Positions 16,492-25,308 of a stretch of DNA of 45,811 bases are shown here, one piece after another. Both the position numbers and the translations under genes were made by a program. Numbering within the stretch: the stretch's first letter is position 1; each line of letters starts with the position of its first letter. The notes below the pieces were generated by a model, which saw only the letters and a list, made by a program, of their open reading frames with translations, searched no databases and was not told the origin of the DNA. The stretch is from Campylobacter sp. (GTDB lineage: Bacteria > Campylobacterota > Campylobacteria > Campylobacterales > Campylobacteraceae): NCBI RefSeq assembly GCF_017646085.1, contig NZ_JAGCNF010000074.1, forward strand, positions 1 to 45,811, given 5' to 3'.

Positions 16492-17633
16492 AAATTTGGC
16501 TTTTAATGTTTATAGCTCTGCCAATTTGGGCAGCAAATTTGCTTACTCACAATATATATGAACGTGATGAGCGTATCGATATTATGCTTAGTTTTGATGC
16601 TCCATATGATGGCACTATAAAACAACAAAATAACGCTGATTTAACCTATATCATCCTAAGCGATCTATCTTTAAAAGGTCAAGTAAGCAAGCAGATCAAA
16701 TCAAATATTATCCAAAATATTTTGATTACCTCAGCTAATAATAGTGCTACACTACAGCTAAAATCATCTAAGCCAATCTCTATAGTTGCCTCTAAAACTA
16801 GCGATAAATTTGGTCTTAGAATCCGTGTAACACCACAAATCCCAATTAAATCTACTAGTCAGTCAGCTATAGAAAAAACTGCCCAATCAGCACAAAATAT
16901 CAAACCAACACAAGTTGCAAATACTCAACCAAAAGAACAAAATCTACTAGCTAATATCCCAACCAAAAAAGATAGTGGCGATGATATGTATACAAACTAC
17001 ATTATAGTAATTTTAGTTCTATTTACACTCTTTGTTTTTTTAATGTTTATCAAAGCTAAATATACAAAAAAACATCAACAAGCCAAAAGCATACAAACTG
17101 CTAAAACTACTATAAATACACCAAAAGTTACGCCAAATCCAAAACCATTTGATATTGCTACACCAAATCCACAAGTATCGCAAAATTATCAAGCCGCTGA
17201 TTTTCAAATAGAACAAAATCATCAAAGCACTACAAATTCACAATCAGCACAAAGTTATCAAACGGCTCAAGATTTTCAATCCTCACCAAATTCGCAAGCA
17301 AACTCAAGCTATCAAACCGCTTCAAATTTTCAAGCCACTACAGCCACTATAAGTAACTTTAATTGGGGCAATGATAGTGTAGATGTCCTCTATGAAAAGT
17401 CATTAGATGCCCAAAATAAAGTAGTTTTACTAAACTACGAAAACCAAAAATATTTAGCTTTAGTAGGTAATTCAAATGTACTTTTGGATAAATTTGGCGA
17501 AGATGGAATAAAAAGTCAAGATGATTTTGAACTGATTATACAACAAAGCAAGCCAAGACTAAATAGCTATCTACAAGAGCGTAAAAATGCTCTAAGTAGC
17601 TACAAAGATATGATGGACAAAGAGTCAATTTAA
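16488..17633 (+). CDS. fliO: FliO-like flagellar export protein with large periplasmic domain
   Basis: A 381-residue protein with a signal-like N-terminus (about 1-16), an extracytoplasmic beta-rich domain (about 17-115), a linker, one membrane helix near residues 167-190, and a cytoplasmic Gln/Asn/Ser-rich segment at about 231-286. This segment repeats a YQTA..FQ unit three times. A C-terminal domain follows: SLDAQNKVVLLNYENQKYLALVG. That last segment fits the FliO pattern (basic/hydrophobic 'LGPKQRLVLVEV..LLLGV'), and the position right after fliN matches the enteric fliN-fliO order. FliO assists assembly of the FliP core of the export gate. The identification is by position and pattern, not by strong identity. 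Confidence 0.72.
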   Translation: MKIWLLMFIALPIWAANLLTHNIYERDERIDIMLSFDAPYDGTIKQQNNADLTYIILSDLSLKGQVSKQIKSNIIQNILITSANNSATLQLKSSKPISIVASKTSDKFGLRIRVTPQIPIKSTSQSAIEKTAQSAQNIKPTQVANTQPKEQNLLANIPTKKDSGDDMYTNYIIVILVLFTLFVFLMFIKAKYTKKHQQAKSIQTAKTTINTPKVTPNPKPFDIATPNPQVSQNYQAADFQIEQNHQSTTNSQSAQSYQTAQDFQSSPNSQANSSYQTASNFQATTATISNFNWGNDSVDVLYEKSLDAQNKVVLLNYENQKYLALVGNSNVLLDKFGEDGIKSQDDFELIIQQSKPRLNSYLQERKNALSSYKDMMDKESI

Positions 17634-17652
17634 TTTAAATAAAAGGAAAGAT

Positions 17653-18840
17653 ATGAATATTAAAAATTTAGATGATTTAAAAAAATTTACCGATGAGATT
17701 CGTTCTCAAGCTGGTTATAAAGATCCAATTGCATTTGCAATCGGTAGAAGCATAAAAGGTAAATCAGCCAAAACAATCAGCGTAAATTACGCAGTAGTAA
17801 ATATGAATGAAAATTATGGAAGTGCAGCTGTATTAAACTGGGCAATTGAAAAAAATGGTATAAAAATAGATAATAGTGGGAGTGAATTTGTAGCACCAAT
17901 CAATTCAGCCATTACAGCTGATGCGCTTAATGTATTTGATTTTTTACTAGATGAATGCGAAGGTGATAAGCATAAAAATGTCCAAAATCTACTAGTAATA
18001 GATGAGATTTTAAATGATGGCGAAATAGAAAATGATGTTGAGTTTGTAGTAACATTCTTATATAGTGATGATGCGCCAAAAAGTGTTGAAGCTGTCTATC
18101 TCAAACTATATTTACTATCGTTAAATAAAGCTGAAATTCGATCATTAAATCTTAATGGCGCCTTTGGCCTATTACCAAATTTAGCCTGGGATAGCGATGG
18201 CAATCCACACGAACTAGATCACTTAAGAGAGAATGAAATTTGGTTAAAAATGAAAGGCTGGTATCCAAATATAGTGAGCGTGGATAAATTCCCACGCTAC
18301 TTAAATCACATAATACCAAGTGATAATACTAGAATACTAGATAGTGCAAAAGTAAGAATGGGTGCAGTCCTAGCACCTGGCACAACAGTAATGCCGGGCG
18401 CTTCATATATCAACTTCAACTCTGGAACAACCGGCCCAGTAATGGTAGAAGGCAGAATCTCAAGCTCTGTAAGCGTGGGCGATGGAAGTGATGTAGGTGG
18501 AGGCGCTAGCATTCTAGGCGTACTAAGCGGTACAAACGGTAATCCAATTAGCGTAGGCAAAAGATGTCTTTTAGGCGCTAATTCAGTAACTGGCGTGCCT
18601 CTTGGCGATGATTGTATAGTAGATGCTGGATTAGCAATTCTTGAAGGTACAAAAGTTTATATAAATGATAAAGAGGCTCTTGAAAATTTAAATCCTGAAT
18701 TTAAATTTGATAAAGAGATATACAAAGCAATTGAATTATCAAATCTAAATGGTATTCACTACCGCCAAAATAGTCAAACAGGTCAAATCACAGCTAGCAT
18801 CAGCAAAAGGGCTATTAAGCTAAATGCTGACTTACATTAA
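17653..18840 (+). CDS. dapD: Tetrahydrodipicolinate N-succinyltransferase DapD
   Basis: A 395-residue enzyme of lysine/meso-diaminopimelate synthesis that transfers succinyl from CoA to tetrahydrodipicolinate. The first ~220 residues are the extended N-terminal domain of the long DapD type. A left-handed beta-helix follows at about 223-335, with hexapeptide repeats such as VRMGAVLAPGTTVMPGASYI, VGDGSDVGGGASILG and VGKRCLLGANSVTG. It has an AAGGAAAG site and lies 19 nt after fliO. It supplies DAP for peptidoglycan. Confidence 0.92.
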   Translation: MNIKNLDDLKKFTDEIRSQAGYKDPIAFAIGRSIKGKSAKTISVNYAVVNMNENYGSAAVLNWAIEKNGIKIDNSGSEFVAPINSAITADALNVFDFLLDECEGDKHKNVQNLLVIDEILNDGEIENDVEFVVTFLYSDDAPKSVEAVYLKLYLLSLNKAEIRSLNLNGAFGLLPNLAWDSDGNPHELDHLRENEIWLKMKGWYPNIVSVDKFPRYLNHIIPSDNTRILDSAKVRMGAVLAPGTTVMPGASYINFNSGTTGPVMVEGRISSSVSVGDGSDVGGGASILGVLSGTNGNPISVGKRCLLGANSVTGVPLGDDCIVDAGLAILEGTKVYINDKEALENLNPEFKFDKEIYKAIELSNLNGIHYRQNSQTGQITASISKRAIKLNADLH

Positions 18841-18849
18841 GGAATAGTA

Positions 18850-20442
18850 ATGGTTGAAATTAAAGGCTTAACGCACCGTTTTGGCTCTCAGCTACTATTT
18901 GAAGATGTGAATTTAAAGCTAAATTCACACAATCGATACGGCTTAATAGGTGCCAATGGTGCTGGAAAATCGACATTTTTAAAAATTTTAAGTTCTCAAG
19001 TAGAACATACTAGTGGTGATATTATTATAGAATCAGGTAAGAGAATTGGTGTCTTAGGTCAAGATCAATTTGCATTTGAAAATTTTACCTTAAAAGATGC
19101 TGTTTTATGGGGTAATAAAAGATTATATGATGCAATTAAAGAAAAAGAAAAGCTCTATTTGAGTGAAGAATTTACAGATGAGATTAATGAGCGTCTTAGC
19201 GAGCTTGAGATTATTAGCGCCGAAGAGGATCCTACCTATGAATATGAGACTAGAATAGAAAAAATCCTAAGTTCTCTTGGTTTGCATGAATATGATAAAT
19301 TAATGAGCGAAATCGAAAGCAGTGATAAGGTTAAAATCTTATTAGCTCAAGTACTATTTCCTAAGCCTGATATATTATTCCTTGATGAGCCAACAAATAA
19401 CCTTGATATCGATGCTATTGCATGGCTAGAAAGAGAGTTAATCAATCATGAAGGAACTTTGGTAGTCATAAGCCATGATAGACACTTTTTAAACCGAGTT
19501 TGTACTCATATCTTAGATGTAGATTTTAAACAAATTAGAGAATTTAGCGGCAATTATGACGACTGGTATATAGCTGCAAATTTAGTTGCTAAACAAGCTG
19601 AAATGGAGAGGGATAAAAAGCTAAAAGAGCGTGAAGAGCTAGAGAAATTTATCGCTAGATTTAGCGCTAACGCTAGTAAGGCTAAACAAGCAACAAGTAG
19701 AGCCAAACAGCTTGAAAAGCTTCAAATAAATGAGATTAAAACTTCTAGCCGTAGAGATCCTAGTATTTTATTTAGAACTAATCGTGAAATAGGAAATGAA
19801 CTAATAGAGCTAACTGCCATCAATAAAAAATTTGATGATAAGGTGATTTTGAATAATTTTAATTTTAAAATGAACAAAGGTGATAAAATCGCTATTATTG
19901 GCACTAATGGCGTAGGTAAATCAACTCTATGTAAAATTTTAATGAGTGAACTAGAAGCTGATAGTGGCAAGGTACATATCGGAGCTACGATTGAGCCAGG
20001 CTACTTCGCACAAGATAGCTCAAATAAAATAACAGGTACTCTAAAGCTATATGAATGGCTTCAAGATAGCAAAAATAAAGATCTAGATGAGATCCGTAAA
20101 TGCCTTGGTAGAATGCTATTTAGTGGAGCTGAGCAAGAAAAAGAAGTAGGCAGTCTAAGTGGAGGGGAAAAACATAGATTAATGCTCTCAAAACTAATGC
20201 TACAAAGAGCAAATTTACTAATATTAGATGAACCAAATAACCACTTAGATCTAGAGGCTATCATTGCTTTAGGTGAAGCATTATATAATTTTAGCGGTAG
20301 CTGTATTTGCGTTAGTCACGATAGGGAACTAATCGATGCCTTTGCCAATAGAATATTACACCTAAAAGGTAATGGTGAAATTATAGACTTTAAAGGTAGC
20401 TACGAAGAGTATCGTACAACCTATGCAATGGATGAGAAGTAA
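18850..20442 (+). CDS. ABC-F family ATPase (YbiT-like)
   Basis: A 530-residue protein with two ABC ATPase domains joined by a charged linker (about residues 245-300), and no membrane segment, as in the ABC-F ribosome-associated factors. Domain 1 has GANGAGKST and LFLDEPTNNLDID. Its signature region reads ESSDKVKILLAQ rather than LSGG, as also happens in YbiT relatives. Domain 2 has GTNGVGKST, a full LSGGEKHRLML signature and LDEPNNHLDLE. Such proteins act at the ribosomal E site on stalled or initiating ribosomes. The exact subfamily is inferred. The stop overlaps the thiS start by one base (TAATG). Confidence 0.88.
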   Translation: MVEIKGLTHRFGSQLLFEDVNLKLNSHNRYGLIGANGAGKSTFLKILSSQVEHTSGDIIIESGKRIGVLGQDQFAFENFTLKDAVLWGNKRLYDAIKEKEKLYLSEEFTDEINERLSELEIISAEEDPTYEYETRIEKILSSLGLHEYDKLMSEIESSDKVKILLAQVLFPKPDILFLDEPTNNLDIDAIAWLERELINHEGTLVVISHDRHFLNRVCTHILDVDFKQIREFSGNYDDWYIAANLVAKQAEMERDKKLKEREELEKFIARFSANASKAKQATSRAKQLEKLQINEIKTSSRRDPSILFRTNREIGNELIELTAINKKFDDKVILNNFNFKMNKGDKIAIIGTNGVGKSTLCKILMSELEADSGKVHIGATIEPGYFAQDSSNKITGTLKLYEWLQDSKNKDLDEIRKCLGRMLFSGAEQEKEVGSLSGGEKHRLMLSKLMLQRANLLILDEPNNHLDLEAIIALGEALYNFSGSCICVSHDRELIDAFANRILHLKGNGEIIDFKGSYEEYRTTYAMDEK

Positions 20443-20642
20443 TGCAAATTTGGCTAAACTCAAATCTAATTAATATCGCTGATGATACCAATCTAGCCCA
20501 GCTCATAGAATCTCAAAACTATGATAGCAACAGAGTTGCTGCCGAAGTTGATATGCAGATAGTCCCACGGACTATCTGGAATGAATTCAAACTAAAAGAT
20601 CAGATGAAAATCGAAATTGTTGAATTTGTCGGTGGCGGCTAA
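20442..20642 (+). CDS. thiS: Sulfur carrier protein ThiS
   Basis: A 66-residue ubiquitin-fold sulfur carrier. It has the VAAEVDMQIVPRTIWNEF segment and the C-terminal EIVEFVGGG tail; ThiS is thiocarboxylated on its last glycine and donates sulfur to the thiazole of thiamin. MoaD is the alternative, but the IVPRTIW segment favours ThiS. It is separated from other thi genes and coupled to the ABC-F gene. The only E1-like gene in the window (33918) is on another operon and looks like TcdA. Confidence 0.88.
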   Translation: MQIWLNSNLINIADDTNLAQLIESQNYDSNRVAAEVDMQIVPRTIWNEFKLKDQMKIEIVEFVGGG

Positions 20643-20836
20643 GCAATTAATTTAATTGCTATATCATTATATACATTAAGAAAACCATTAAGGCAATACT
20701 CTACTAAAGCCTTTTTGCGTTTCATACTAATTGCCATTTTTAATACATCATTTTGCTATTAAACATTCTACAAAAAGAATCTAAACTACTAAAAATGGCA
20801 ACAAACTCTTATACTATAAGCAATACGTAAAAAATT

Positions 20837-20863
20837 ATTATACCTTGCTTTTGCAAGTATAAT
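20837..20863 (-). terminator. Rho-independent terminator of the nspC-flhB unit
   Basis: Read on the minus strand, ATTATACTTGC (20863-20853) pairs with GCAAGGTATAAT (20848-20837), with one bulged base and an AAAA loop, followed by AATTTTTT. It lies 33 nt past the flhB stop. This is the clearest intrinsic terminator in the window. The rest of the 254-nt gap between thiS and flhB holds a 12-bp inverted repeat (20731-20742 and 20790-20801) and a short AAGGC/GCCTT stem (20690-20713) followed by TTT on the thiS side. Confidence 0.75.
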
Positions 20864-20896
20864 CACAACTAATGATAATACTTAAAAAATAAACAC

Positions 20897-21973
20897 TTAC
20901 CCATTTAATCTTTTAGCAAATTTAGTCTTATTACCTAAATATACAAATGTAAGCACTTCGGCCACAGCCTTAAATAGCGTAGCTGGAATCTGATCGTCAA
21001 CATCACACAATCGGTATAGCTCACGAGCAAGAGGCGGATTTTCTACTATTTGCACTCCATGCTCAATGCCAATCTGTCTAATTCTTAGAGCTAAATGATC
21101 CACGCCTTTAGCTAGCACTACAGGTGCTGATTCTTTATCTTTATCATAACGGATAGCTACAGCGTAGTGAGTTGGGTTAGTTATAATAGCATCAGCTGCT
21201 GGAATATTTTGCATCATACGCTTCTTGGCTGCTTGCATCTGAAGCTGACGAATTCGCCCTTTGACACGAGGATCTCCATCCATTTGCTTGTATTCATCTT
21301 TTACCTCTTGCTTAGACATCCTAAGCCCTTTAAAATATTGATACCTTACGATAAAAATATCTGCAATTGCAATCAGCATAAAGAGCAAGAGCATAATCCC
21401 AGCTAAAATAAACATTTTATTTCTAAGCCAAACTAACTGGTCAAACATCGTATAAAACATTGTATAAGGCAACTCGGTAATAAATTGTAAAAATACGTAA
21501 AACGCACAGCCAAAAATTGCCGAAACTTTAACTACAATCTTAACCGTCTCCACAGCTTTTTTGAGTGAAAAAAGATTAGCAAGACCTTTAATTGGGTCAA
21601 GTTTAGAGAAATTTGGCGTAAGCGGCTCAGTAGTAAAGATAAAACCAAACTGCATAACATTAGCAATAATACCTGCGATCATCACACAAATTAATAGCGG
21701 TAAAAGTATAAGCAAGCACTGTAAAACCGAATGAATTACAATCTTAAAAAACAGCTCTCTAGTAAGCGGAGTGCCAATTATATCTTGATAATATAGATAC
21801 AAATTCATTACTCGATCGCCCATAAATCCCATCAAAGCAATGAGTGCTACACATCCCACAAGCAATGTTACAAAGCCGCTCATATCTTGAGATTTAGGGA
21901 CATTACCTTTATTTCTAGCATCCTCAATCTTCTTGGCGGTGGCCTCTTCGGTTTTCTCTTGTTCGTCTGCCAT
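20897..21973 (-). CDS. flhB: Flagellar type III export switch protein FlhB
   Basis: A 358-residue FlhB. The N-terminal EKTEEATAKKIEDARNKGNVPKSQDMSG leads into four membrane helices. The cytoplasmic domain contains the self-cleavage site NPTH in ADAIITNPTHYAVAIRYD, followed by PPLARELYRLCDVDDQIP. Autocleavage between Asn and Pro switches export from rod/hook to filament substrates. It lies 9 nt downstream of nspC and is followed by a good terminator. Confidence 0.96.
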   Translation of the reverse strand: MADEQEKTEEATAKKIEDARNKGNVPKSQDMSGFVTLLVGCVALIALMGFMGDRVMNLYLYYQDIIGTPLTRELFFKIVIHSVLQCLLILLPLLICVMIAGIIANVMQFGFIFTTEPLTPNFSKLDPIKGLANLFSLKKAVETVKIVVKVSAIFGCAFYVFLQFITELPYTMFYTMFDQLVWLRNKMFILAGIMLLLFMLIAIADIFIVRYQYFKGLRMSKQEVKDEYKQMDGDPRVKGRIRQLQMQAAKKRMMQNIPAADAIITNPTHYAVAIRYDKDKESAPVVLAKGVDHLALRIRQIGIEHGVQIVENPPLARELYRLCDVDDQIPATLFKAVAEVLTFVYLGNKTKFAKRLNG

Positions 21974-21982
21974 TTAATCTAC

Positions 21983-23116
21983 TTAGTTTCGTTTTGCATA
22001 ATCATCATAACCAAATTCACGCCAAATAGTGACATTGCCACTCTCATCCATCATTGCCAAACTTGGAAGCTTAACGCCATTAAAGGTAGTATTTTTAACT
22101 ATTGTATAGTGAATTTGATCCTCAAAAATTACCCTATCGCCGATATCTATTGGCTTATCAAAGCTATAAATTGGCTCACCGGCCTCAGCTCCTACTATAT
22201 CGCCAGCTAAGCAAGTCGCTCCACCAAATCTGTAACAAAATTCACCATCAACTCTCTCGCCTCTAATTTTTGGACGATATGGCATTAAAATCGTATCAGG
22301 CATATGACATTCAGCTGAGGCATCAATTATACAAGTTTTTTGCTCATTATCTACAATATCAAGCACACTTGCAATCAAAAACCCGCACTCCCAACCTACA
22401 GCTTCACCTGGTTCAATATAGACTTGTACACCATATTTTTGAGAAAAGCTTTTAATTAAATTTATTAATAGCTCTATATCGTATCCTGCTTTTGTGATGT
22501 GATGGCCTCCACCAAAGTTAATCCATTTCATACGTGGAATAATCTGACCAAATTGCTCTTCAAATGCTTTTAAAACAATCTCTAAGCTTTGCGCACTCTC
22601 CTCGCAAAGTGCGTGAAAATGTAATCCTTCAATTCCATCAAGCTCATTAAATTCAAAGTTTGTTTTAGTAATACCTAAACGAGAATATTTTCCACATGGA
22701 TTATACATATCAGTTGGACTAGCTGAGACATTTGGGTTGACACGTAAGCCTATGCTAGCTTTACTATTTTTAGCCTTAGCAGCAAACCTTCTCCACTGTG
22801 CAAAACTATTAAAAACAACATGATGGCTAATTGATAAAACTTCATCTATATCATCATCGCTAAAAGCTGGAGAATAGGTATGAATTTCTCTAAAACCATG
22901 CTCTTTGGCATATTTAGCTTCTATTAAACCACTACATGTAGCACCATTTAACATTTTAGAGACAAATGGCATACCAGGGGAAAAAGCAAAGCCCTTAAGC
23001 GCACAAAGCACCTTAGCTCCACTCTCTGTGGCAACATAGTTAAGTATATTCAAATTTGACTTAAGTTTAGCCTCTTCACAAACATAGGCTGGAGTTTTAA
23101 TATCTTCTAATTTCAT
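21983..23116 (-). CDS. nspC: Carboxynorspermidine/carboxyspermidine decarboxylase NspC
   Basis: A 377-residue alanine-racemase-fold PLP decarboxylase completing the alternative spermidine route. The PLP lysine is Lys41 (VLCALKGFAF). FNFGGGHHITKAGYD-like glycine-rich residues (WINFGGGHH) and the C-terminal substrate cysteine region (DASAECHMPDTI) are present. The partner dehydrogenase is not in the window. The ATG and its AGGA site lie in the arm of a perfect 14-bp inverted repeat. It is followed 9 nt later by flhB. Confidence 0.92.
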   Translation of the reverse strand: MKLEDIKTPAYVCEEAKLKSNLNILNYVATESGAKVLCALKGFAFSPGMPFVSKMLNGATCSGLIEAKYAKEHGFREIHTYSPAFSDDDIDEVLSISHHVVFNSFAQWRRFAAKAKNSKASIGLRVNPNVSASPTDMYNPCGKYSRLGITKTNFEFNELDGIEGLHFHALCEESAQSLEIVLKAFEEQFGQIIPRMKWINFGGGHHITKAGYDIELLINLIKSFSQKYGVQVYIEPGEAVGWECGFLIASVLDIVDNEQKTCIIDASAECHMPDTILMPYRPKIRGERVDGEFCYRFGGATCLAGDIVGAEAGEPIYSFDKPIDIGDRVIFEDQIHYTIVKNTTFNGVKLPSLAMMDESGNVTIWREFGYDDYAKRN

Positions 23117-23117
23117 G

Positions 23118-23162
23118 TTAATCCTAAATTTAATTTTAGTATTATATCAAATTTAGGATTAA
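23118..23162 (-). promoter_or_regulatory. 14-bp inverted repeat enclosing a -10 box and the nspC ribosome binding site
   Basis: TTAATCCTAAATTT (23118-23131) and AAATTTAGGATTAA (23149-23162) are perfect inverted copies with a 17-nt spacer. The spacer holds a minus-strand TATAAT (23141-23146). On the minus strand the second arm contains AGGA, the nspC ribosome binding site, 1 nt before the ATG. The element can act as DNA operator or, in read-through RNA from pth, as a hairpin hiding the site. Confidence 0.6.
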
Positions 23163-23169
23163 GATAATT

Positions 23170-23724
23170 TTATGCTTTAAGTGTAAATTTTGATGAAATA
23201 GCTGCAATATCACCAGAATTTGCTAAGGCTAAAACAGCTTCTTTAGCATGAAGTAAAATTTTATTAAGTTGCGTCATCTCACTATTATCAAATTCACCCA
23301 AAACATAACTAATCACATTTCTTTCGCCTTTATCGCTACGACCAATACCTATGCGAACTCTATCATAACTATTGCCTATTAATGCGTCAATAGATTTAAT
23401 ACCATTGTGGCCGCCGCTACTACCGCCATGTTTAAATCTCATCGCACCAAAAGCAATATCTAATTCATCATGGACTACTATTATGCGCTCGGGCTTATAA
23501 AAATCATTTACAGCTTTTAGAGATTTACCACTTGCATTCATATATGTGGAGGGTTTAAGAAGAAGAAGTGAGCCTTTTTTATATAGCTCACCTTGAAATT
23601 TAGCCGAACTAACATCACTAAACCCGCCATCTTTTAAAATAAGATCAACGAGCATAAATCCGACATTATGGCGAGTATTTTCATACTCCTTACCGATATT
23701 GCCTAGTCCGGCTATTAGGATCAT
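23170..23724 (-). CDS. pth: Peptidyl-tRNA hydrolase Pth
   Basis: A 184-residue hydrolase that frees tRNA from stalled peptidyl-tRNA. The catalytic His is in [12 protein letters not shown], the other active-site residues in [15 protein letters not shown], and [29 protein letters not shown] is intact. It shares one base with the rplY stop and is presumably co-transcribed with it. Confidence 0.96.
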   Translation of the reverse strand: MILIAGLGNIGKEYENTRHNVGFMLVDLILKDGGFSDVSSAKFQGELYKKGSLLLLKPSTYMNASGKSLKAVNDFYKPERIIVVHDELDIAFGAMRFKHGGSSGGHNGIKSIDALIGNSYDRVRIGIGRSDKGERNVISYVLGEFDNSEMTQLNKILLHAKEAVLALANSGDIAAISSKFTLKA

Positions 23725-24260
23725 TACTTAGCTTTTACAACACCTAAAACTGCCACACGGCCTGCATCAATTATGCGAACATTTTCTGGTGCTACGATAT
23801 CACGAACTAAAACTGTATCATCAATATCAAGTGGAGTTACATCAATGTTAAAGCTATCTGGAAGGTCTTTACCTTTACATTTTACGCTTAAGCGTTTTTT
23901 AGATTGTAGTAAAACACCTTTATTTTTAATACCTGCTGGAGTACCAACTGGAACAACTGGAACAAGGTATTTAGACTCAACATCTGGTAAAACAACTTTC
24001 AAATCAACATGTTTTAACATACTTGTTACTGGATGTTTTTGATAATCAACAACTACAACATTGTAAGTTTTACCACCTACGCTTACATCAAATTTCAAAC
24101 CGCTTTTAGCTTTTACAGCTTTAATAAAATCATTTACTTTAAAAGCAGCATTGATATTTTCAATACCTTTTGCGTAAATGTTAGCGATTAGATAACCATC
24201 TTTCCTAAGAGCTTTTGTGCTTCTTTTGTCAATACTCTCTCTAACAATGCCTTCTAACAT
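23724..24260 (-). CDS. rplY: 50S ribosomal protein L25 (Ctc form)
   Basis: A 178-residue L25/TL5/Ctc protein: an N-terminal 5S rRNA-binding L25 domain (about 1-90, with [10 protein letters not shown]) and a C-terminal TL5 domain (about 95-178), longer than the 94-residue E. coli L25. Its own promoter has a TATAAT (minus, 24290-24295) 29 nt before the ATG, with an AAGGAAAG site. Confidence 0.93.
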   Translation of the reverse strand: MLEGIVRESIDKRSTKALRKDGYLIANIYAKGIENINAAFKVNDFIKAVKAKSGLKFDVSVGGKTYNVVVVDYQKHPVTSMLKHVDLKVVLPDVESKYLVPVVPVGTPAGIKNKGVLLQSKKRLSVKCKGKDLPDSFNIDVTPLDIDDTVLVRDIVAPENVRIIDAGRVAVLGVVKAK

Positions 24261-24289
24261 TATCTTTCCTTAAAATAAAATAAACGGCA

Positions 24290-24295
24290 ATTATA
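24290..24295 (-). promoter_or_regulatory. Putative -10 box of rplY-pth
   Basis: Minus-strand TATAAT in the context AGCTATAATTGCCG, 29 nt before the rplY ATG and downstream of the tal stop. It starts a new transcription unit after the long lpxB-to-tal run. Confidence 0.6.
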
Positions 24296-24317
24296 GCTAA
24301 AAAATCTAAATTTAAGC

Positions 24318-25298
24318 TTATGATAACGAGGTTAAAATCTCATCAAAAGCCGCTACAAATGCATCCAAGCCATCATCTAAAAGCTTAGTACAAACCTTAT
24401 TATAATCCACGCCAGCTTCTTTAGCTTTGGTCATAAATCTATCTATTTCCTCGCTACTTGGTATAGTTTTTGGAGTAAATTCGCCACTTGCGATAAATGA
24501 TTTAATAGTATCAAGTGGGGCTGTATTAATTGAATTTGGATACAAAAGTTCTTTAATATAATAATCTGCTGGAAGTTGATTACTCTTTACTCCAGTACTT
24601 GCAAATAGTGTTCTTACATTTCTTTGGCCAGCATTTTGAATTTTATTATAGATATTTGTAGCATTATAAATTCCAAATTTACCAGTCTCTTCAAGTTTTT
24701 CATCAAGTAGTCTATCAAACCTGCTTACAAACACGCTAATCACTCCTTGAGGAAGTGGAGTCTGTGGAAATTTTTTGCTATATTTTTTAGTACCTTCTTT
24801 AAATGCATCTAAACAATTTTGCGCTTGGTCTTTAGAAAAAATTAGTGTTGCATTTACATTAATTCCCTTTTTCATTAACTCGCACATTGCATCAAATCCA
24901 GATGAAATAGCTGGAATTTTAATCATTACATTTGGCATTTTTATCGCATTATATAGTTTTTTACCTTCTTCTATTATATCGCTAGTTAAGGTTAAATTTG
25001 GATCAATTTCAATACTTACAAAGCCATCGTTTCCAGCTGCATAATTAGCAAGCATTTTATGTGCTGCCATTTTAATATCGTTTGTAGCTAAAATTTCATA
25101 TATCTTTTTTGCGCTTCTTTTGCTAAATTTGGCTTTTTGTTCACTATAGGCTTGCGAGTTACAAATCGCCTCTTTAAATATACTTGGATTACTTGTAGCT
25201 CCATTGATTGTGCCATTTTGAATTAATTCTATAAATTCTGAATTTATAAAATCACGCTCTAAAAAATCACACCAAAGAGAAAAGTTAATATCTCTCAT
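24318..25298 (-). CDS. tal: Transaldolase Tal
   Basis: A 326-residue transaldolase of the non-oxidative pentose phosphate pathway. NGTINGATSNPSIFKEAI is the family start motif, and the Schiff-base lysine lies in MPNVMIKIPA. GVISVFVSRFDRLLDEKL is also characteristic. The length fits the 320-380-residue tal subfamily. It lies 10 nt after serB at the end of the chemotaxis run, as in C. jejuni. Confidence 0.94.
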   Translation of the reverse strand: MRDINFSLWCDFLERDFINSEFIELIQNGTINGATSNPSIFKEAICNSQAYSEQKAKFSKRSAKKIYEILATNDIKMAAHKMLANYAAGNDGFVSIEIDPNLTLTSDIIEEGKKLYNAIKMPNVMIKIPAISSGFDAMCELMKKGINVNATLIFSKDQAQNCLDAFKEGTKKYSKKFPQTPLPQGVISVFVSRFDRLLDEKLEETGKFGIYNATNIYNKIQNAGQRNVRTLFASTGVKSNQLPADYYIKELLYPNSINTAPLDTIKSFIASGEFTPKTIPSSEEIDRFMTKAKEAGVDYNKVCTKLLDDGLDAFVAAFDEILTSLS

Positions 25299-25308
25299 TT
25301 TCTACCTT

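Noticed and set aside
20639-20725. 28-codon ATG frame on the minus strand between flhB and thiS
   Set aside because: It has no ribosome binding site, lies past the flhB terminator, overlaps thiS's stop, and has no recognisable sequence.
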